Below, in pieces: positions 5,581 to 8,127 of a stretch of 8,127 bases of DNA. Location: the NCBI GenBank assembly GCA_030145015.1, contig JAQYWI010000222.1, positions 1-8,127 on the forward strand, read 5' to 3'. Origin of the DNA: Desulfobacterales bacterium (GTDB lineage: Bacteria; Desulfobacterota; Desulfobacteria; Desulfobacterales; JAHEIW01). Both the position numbers and the translations under genes were made by a program. The notes under the pieces are model-generated. The model had not been told where the DNA came from. It saw only the letters and a list, made by a program, of their open reading frames with translations, and ran no database searches. Numbering within the stretch: the stretch's first letter is position 1; every line of letters begins with the position of its first letter.

Positions 5581-7677
5581 ATGGCTTCAAAACGCACATC
5601 GAAAAAATTTATCTCGAAGATCCTGCCTAAAACTGCAGAGCGGATCGTTGCAATTTCCCTGCAGCATCCCGAGCTGGGTGCCCGGCGCCTGGTCCCTTTG
5701 CTGAAAAAGAAGCGGATATCCGTATCTGCTGCTACCATCCAAAGCATCCTGCGCCGCGAGGGACTGCAGAGCCGTGAAAAGCGGCTGGCCAAAATTAAAA
5801 AGCAGGCTCGGAAGCCAAAATCGCTGCCAAAGAAACCTTCCGCCAAGATTCCGGATAAAATTGCCGATCGTATCGTCGAGCTGTCGCTGAAAAACCCTGA
5901 AATGGGTGCCCGGCGGCTAGTCTCCCTGCTCAAGCAGAAAAAGGTCGATGTCTCAACATCTGCAGTTTATACCATTCTAACACGCCACGGCCTTCAGACG
6001 CGCGACAAACGGATTGCACAGCTCGAGAAACAAGCTAAAAAGGCCCGCAAGCCCAAATCACAGCCCAAAAAACCTTCAGTCAAGATCACCGATGACGTTG
6101 CCGAACGCATCGTCGAAATATCTTTACAAAACCCCGCTTTCGGTGCCAAGCGCTTAGTACCGTTGTTGCAGAAAGCGGGGATCCGGGTGGCTTCATCAGC
6201 TGTCTATCGTATTTTGAAGCGTCGCGGGCTGCAAACCAGTGAAAAACGGCTCGCTAAAGCCACAGAAACCATCGCGGCGCCGGTTTTTATTCCAAAGACG
6301 TTTCCCGAAAAGATTCCGCCCGAGGTCGAAGACCGAATTGTCGAGCTTTCCTTGCAAAATCCTGATTACGGCAACCGGCGTCTGACACCTTTATTACAAC
6401 AGGAAGAAATTTTCATCTCGGCCTCGGCTGTTTATACGATCCTGAAGCGCAACAATGTTGAAAATCGGCAAAAAAGGCTTCTGAAACTCGAAGAGCGGCT
6501 GGCTTTTGAGGCCCCGCCGGCACCCGAGGCCGAAGGTCCGCAGCCCGCACCCGAGCAATTAAAGATAGAGCTCCCGCCTGCTGTGGACGAAGTGCCGGAG
6601 GCTGTTTTTGAGCCTGCGGTTTTCGTCCCGATTCCGCCCGGGGATGAAATGCCAGTGCCTGCGGACGTGCCGGAGCCAATACCGGAACCCGTGGTGGTTG
6701 CTCCCGCTGAACCTGAACGACCGCCTCTGAGAAAAGCACCCGTAAAACCCGTTAAAAAATGGGGCAACTGGGTTTTCTACCCGCTTTATCTTCTGCTGTT
6801 TGTTCTGATCGGGTATCTGGGAATTCATGCATTTCAGGTGGTCCAGACCGCCAGGGTTGAAACGGAAACCGGGACGGTCGCCGAGTCTGTTACATTGGGT
6901 ATCGCCGCAAAGGCTCAAAGCTCGGTTTCTGTGCCGTCTCTTGACGGCTACCGCCAGATCTGGGAGCGCAACCTGTTTAACATCACCAAACCAAAAGAAC
7001 CCGATTCGGAGAAAAAAATTTCCCTCGACAAGCTCGCCCCGGCTAAAAAAGACCTGGGTCTCGAGCTGGTCGGAACGGTGGTGGCAGACGACCCCAAACT
7101 GAGTCGCGCCATCATTGACAATCGCGGTATTAAGAAACAGGAGGCGTATCGTGAGGGGGACACGGCCGGAAAGGTGCGGATAAAGAAAATTCTGCGCAAT
7201 AACGTGGTCATCACGACCGCCAAAGGGGATGAGCTGCTGACCGTCGAGGTCAAAGAGTCCAGCAAACGCGCAACATCTTATTCACCGGCACGACAGGTTG
7301 GCAGCAGTTCATTTTCTGAGCAACAGGCGTCCGTCAGTCCGCGGCGAAGCGCCAGAACCAGCTCGATAAGTCTCAAGCGCGATGAGGTGGGGGTTGCCCT
7401 TGCCGATATCGACAAATTAAAGGAACAGGTGGGCCTAACGCCTTATATGCAAGGTGATGAACCCTCCGGATTTAGGGTCGGTAATATTGCTGCTGACAGC
7501 GTTCTTCGGAAAATGGGGCTGCGCAGCAGGGATGTCATCATCGGGGTGGACGAAGAAAGCATCACCAGCCCGGACCAGGCGTCCGACTTTTTCAAGAAGC
7601 TCGCAGACGGGGGCGAAGTCACCATCAAACTCAAGCGCCGGCGCCGCACCCGCCAAATACAACTTAATATCGAGTGA
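5581..7677 (+). CDS. Four-HTH / transmembrane / GspC-PDZ fusion protein
   Basis: This 698-residue protein combines parts not normally found together. Four repeats of about 52 residues (20-71, 96-147, 175-226, 250-301) share the pattern RIVelSLqnPe.GarRLvpLL......S.saVytILkrhGLqt..KRL, like the HTH of IS481/IS3-type transposases. They are joined by Lys/Pro-rich linkers and followed by a Pro/Glu-rich spacer (about 309-385). One membrane helix lies at about 397-418, with KPVKK before it, so the HTH part is predicted cytoplasmic. After the helix, YRQIWERNLFN (457-467) and a beta-rich domain (about 494-556, LELVGTVVADD to ELLTVE) match the GspC homology region of type II secretion. A Ser/Arg-rich linker and a PDZ domain (about 629-696) complete the GspC plan. 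No catalytic transposase (DDE) domain is present. The ATG at 5581 is the first good start; its ribosome binding site is weak. No other gsp gene is in the window. Domain calls are firm; the joint function is unknown. Confidence 0.9.
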   Translation: MASKRTSKKFISKILPKTAERIVAISLQHPELGARRLVPLLKKKRISVSAATIQSILRREGLQSREKRLAKIKKQARKPKSLPKKPSAKIPDKIADRIVELSLKNPEMGARRLVSLLKQKKVDVSTSAVYTILTRHGLQTRDKRIAQLEKQAKKARKPKSQPKKPSVKITDDVAERIVEISLQNPAFGAKRLVPLLQKAGIRVASSAVYRILKRRGLQTSEKRLAKATETIAAPVFIPKTFPEKIPPEVEDRIVELSLQNPDYGNRRLTPLLQQEEIFISASAVYTILKRNNVENRQKRLLKLEERLAFEAPPAPEAEGPQPAPEQLKIELPPAVDEVPEAVFEPAVFVPIPPGDEMPVPADVPEPIPEPVVVAPAEPERPPLRKAPVKPVKKWGNWVFYPLYLLLFVLIGYLGIHAFQVVQTARVETETGTVAESVTLGIAAKAQSSVSVPSLDGYRQIWERNLFNITKPKEPDSEKKISLDKLAPAKKDLGLELVGTVVADDPKLSRAIIDNRGIKKQEAYREGDTAGKVRIKKILRNNVVITTAKGDELLTVEVKESSKRATSYSPARQVGSSSFSEQQASVSPRRSARTSSISLKRDEVGVALADIDKLKEQVGLTPYMQGDEPSGFRVGNIAADSVLRKMGLRSRDVIIGVDEESITSPDQASDFFKKLADGGEVTIKLKRRRRTRQIQLNIE

Positions 7678-7994
7678 CGCGTCAGGTGGGATGACATCCT
7701 TTCAGCGCAGGGTCTGGTTTCAGTTATGAAAACTGCCAAACTGCTTCGGTTGACAAAGAACCGGGCACGCGCAAGTGATAACCTCCCCCGACTTTCGCGA
7801 TCTCCTGTAAAACCGCACTCGCCAGGTTCTCCAGGTAAGATCGGGCGGTCTCTGATAACTCCAGACCTAAGGCGACCGCACGGGCCGCACCAAAAAGGAA
7901 AGATGAGAAAGGAAAGGGGATGCAACGAAAGCTGCATCCCCTTTATCATCTTTTTGACAACTACTATAGACAGCAGAACAAACGCTTTTATACC
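7678..7994. other. Gene-free spacer after the HTH-GspC gene
   Basis: Apart from the hairpin terminator at 7913-7955, nothing definite is seen. The plus-strand frame at 7726-8082 lacks a ribosome binding site, runs through the terminator and ends in a poly-Ser stretch. That stretch is the antisense reading of the acidic tail encoded on the other strand, so the frame is not called as a gene. Confidence 0.6.
7913..7955 (+). terminator. Strong intrinsic terminator, possibly bidirectional
   Basis: AAAGGGGATGCA (7913-7924) and TGCATCCCCTTT (7933-7944) form a perfect 12-bp stem with an 8-base loop, followed by ATCATCTTTTT. It lies 235 bases after the HTH-GspC stop and probably ends that transcript. 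On the other strand the stem is followed by a pyrimidine-rich CCTTTCTCATCTTTCC run, and AGATGA upstream can pair with TCATCT downstream past a bulge. It could therefore also end a minus-strand transcript arriving from the right. Confidence 0.8.
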
Positions 7995-8127
7995 CTACCG
8001 TCTAAAGAATCCGGAAAGAAAGGACCGCCATGCGTTTCCGGCATTTCTTTCCGAACCCTCGTCATCTTCGTCGTCTTCGTGATCATCGCTGTCCTTGCCG
8101 TCTTCTTCGTCATCATCGCCGTCGATG
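7995..8127 (-). CDS. C-terminal end of an unknown protein with an Asp/Glu-rich tail (partial)
   Basis: The minus-strand frame is open from the right edge to a TAG at 7995-7997, giving 43 residues. It begins IDGDDDEEDGKDSDD, continues acidic (HEDDEDDEGSE), and ends with a basic-hydrophobic tail, WRSFLSGFFRR. Asp and Glu codons alternate among GAT, GAC, GAA and GAG, so the variation is in the third codon position, as expected for a real acidic tail. A hairpin that could end this transcript lies 51 bases further on (7913-7944). The protein family cannot be told from this fragment. An alternative is a plus-strand gene, because the same DNA reads as a membrane-like helix in one plus frame, but that frame has no good start. 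Confidence 0.42.
   Translation of the reverse strand, partial: IDGDDDEEDGKDSDDHEDDEDDEGSERNAGNAWRSFLSGFFRR

Noticed and set aside
6432..6767. Gly/Ser-rich minus-strand frame opposite the linker of the HTH-GspC gene
   Set aside because: It is the antisense of the Pro/Glu-rich linker, a typical composition artefact, and has no start signals.
7954..7959. TTGACA that could be a -35 box
   Set aside because: It overlaps the terminator's T-tract and no -10 box lies 16-18 bases downstream. TATAGA at 7965 is far too close.
8011..8053. Inverted repeat CGGAAAGAAA / TTTCTTTCCG as a terminator or attenuator
   Set aside because: The loop is 22 bases, there is no T-tract after it, and it lies inside the probable minus-strand coding region, so it could be chance.
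7726..8082. 118-codon plus-strand frame ending in poly-Ser
   Set aside because: It passes through a perfect 12-bp terminator hairpin, has no ribosome binding site, and its Ser run is the antisense of the acidic tail.

Overview
The window looks like a chromosomal stretch from a free-living Gram-negative anaerobe, most likely a sulfate reducer or relative in Desulfobacterota. This is inferred from the mix of genes (a lipid-anchored diheme c-type cytochrome, a lipoprotein-type ABC exporter, a GspC-like secretion protein), the moderate GC content and the intergenic inverted repeats. No rRNA, tRNA or taxonomic marker gene is present, so the assignment is tentative.

Layout. (1) Positions 3-284: the body of a HigA-type antitoxin whose start lies left of the window. 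(2) 285-850: a gene-free spacer with a composite inverted repeat (345-514) and a short degenerate tandem repeat (565-629), ending in a candidate -10 box. (3) 851-4667: a tightly packed five-gene plus-strand operon: a class I SAM methyltransferase, a divergent class I isoprenoid synthase, an FtsX/MacB-like ABC permease, its LolD-like ATPase, and a small diheme cytochrome c lipoprotein. Junctions are a 1-bp overlap, a 2-bp gap, a 4-bp gap and a 4-bp overlap. (4) 4668-5580: a decayed zone with a possible 28-codon gene start, a minus-strand C-terminal remnant of a Fic-family protein, and a 145-bp MITE-like element with 18-bp terminal inverted repeats. (5) 5581-7677: a 698-residue protein joining four tandem transposase-type helix-turn-helix (HTH) repeats, a Pro/Glu-rich linker and one membrane segment to a GspC-like periplasmic region ending in a PDZ domain. 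(6) 7678-8127: a strong hairpin terminator, then what looks like the acidic C-terminal tail of a minus-strand gene entering from the right.

How they may work together. The operon suggests that an isoprenoid or isoprenoid-derived lipid is made and methylated, then moved across or out of the inner membrane by the ABC pair, with a periplasmic heme lipoprotein nearby. This is an inference from gene order and no substrate can be read from the sequence. The HTH-GspC fusion is the most unusual feature: it would place a large, basic, probably nucleic-acid-binding cytoplasmic domain on the inner-membrane connector of a type II secretion-like machine. No other secretion gene lies in the window.
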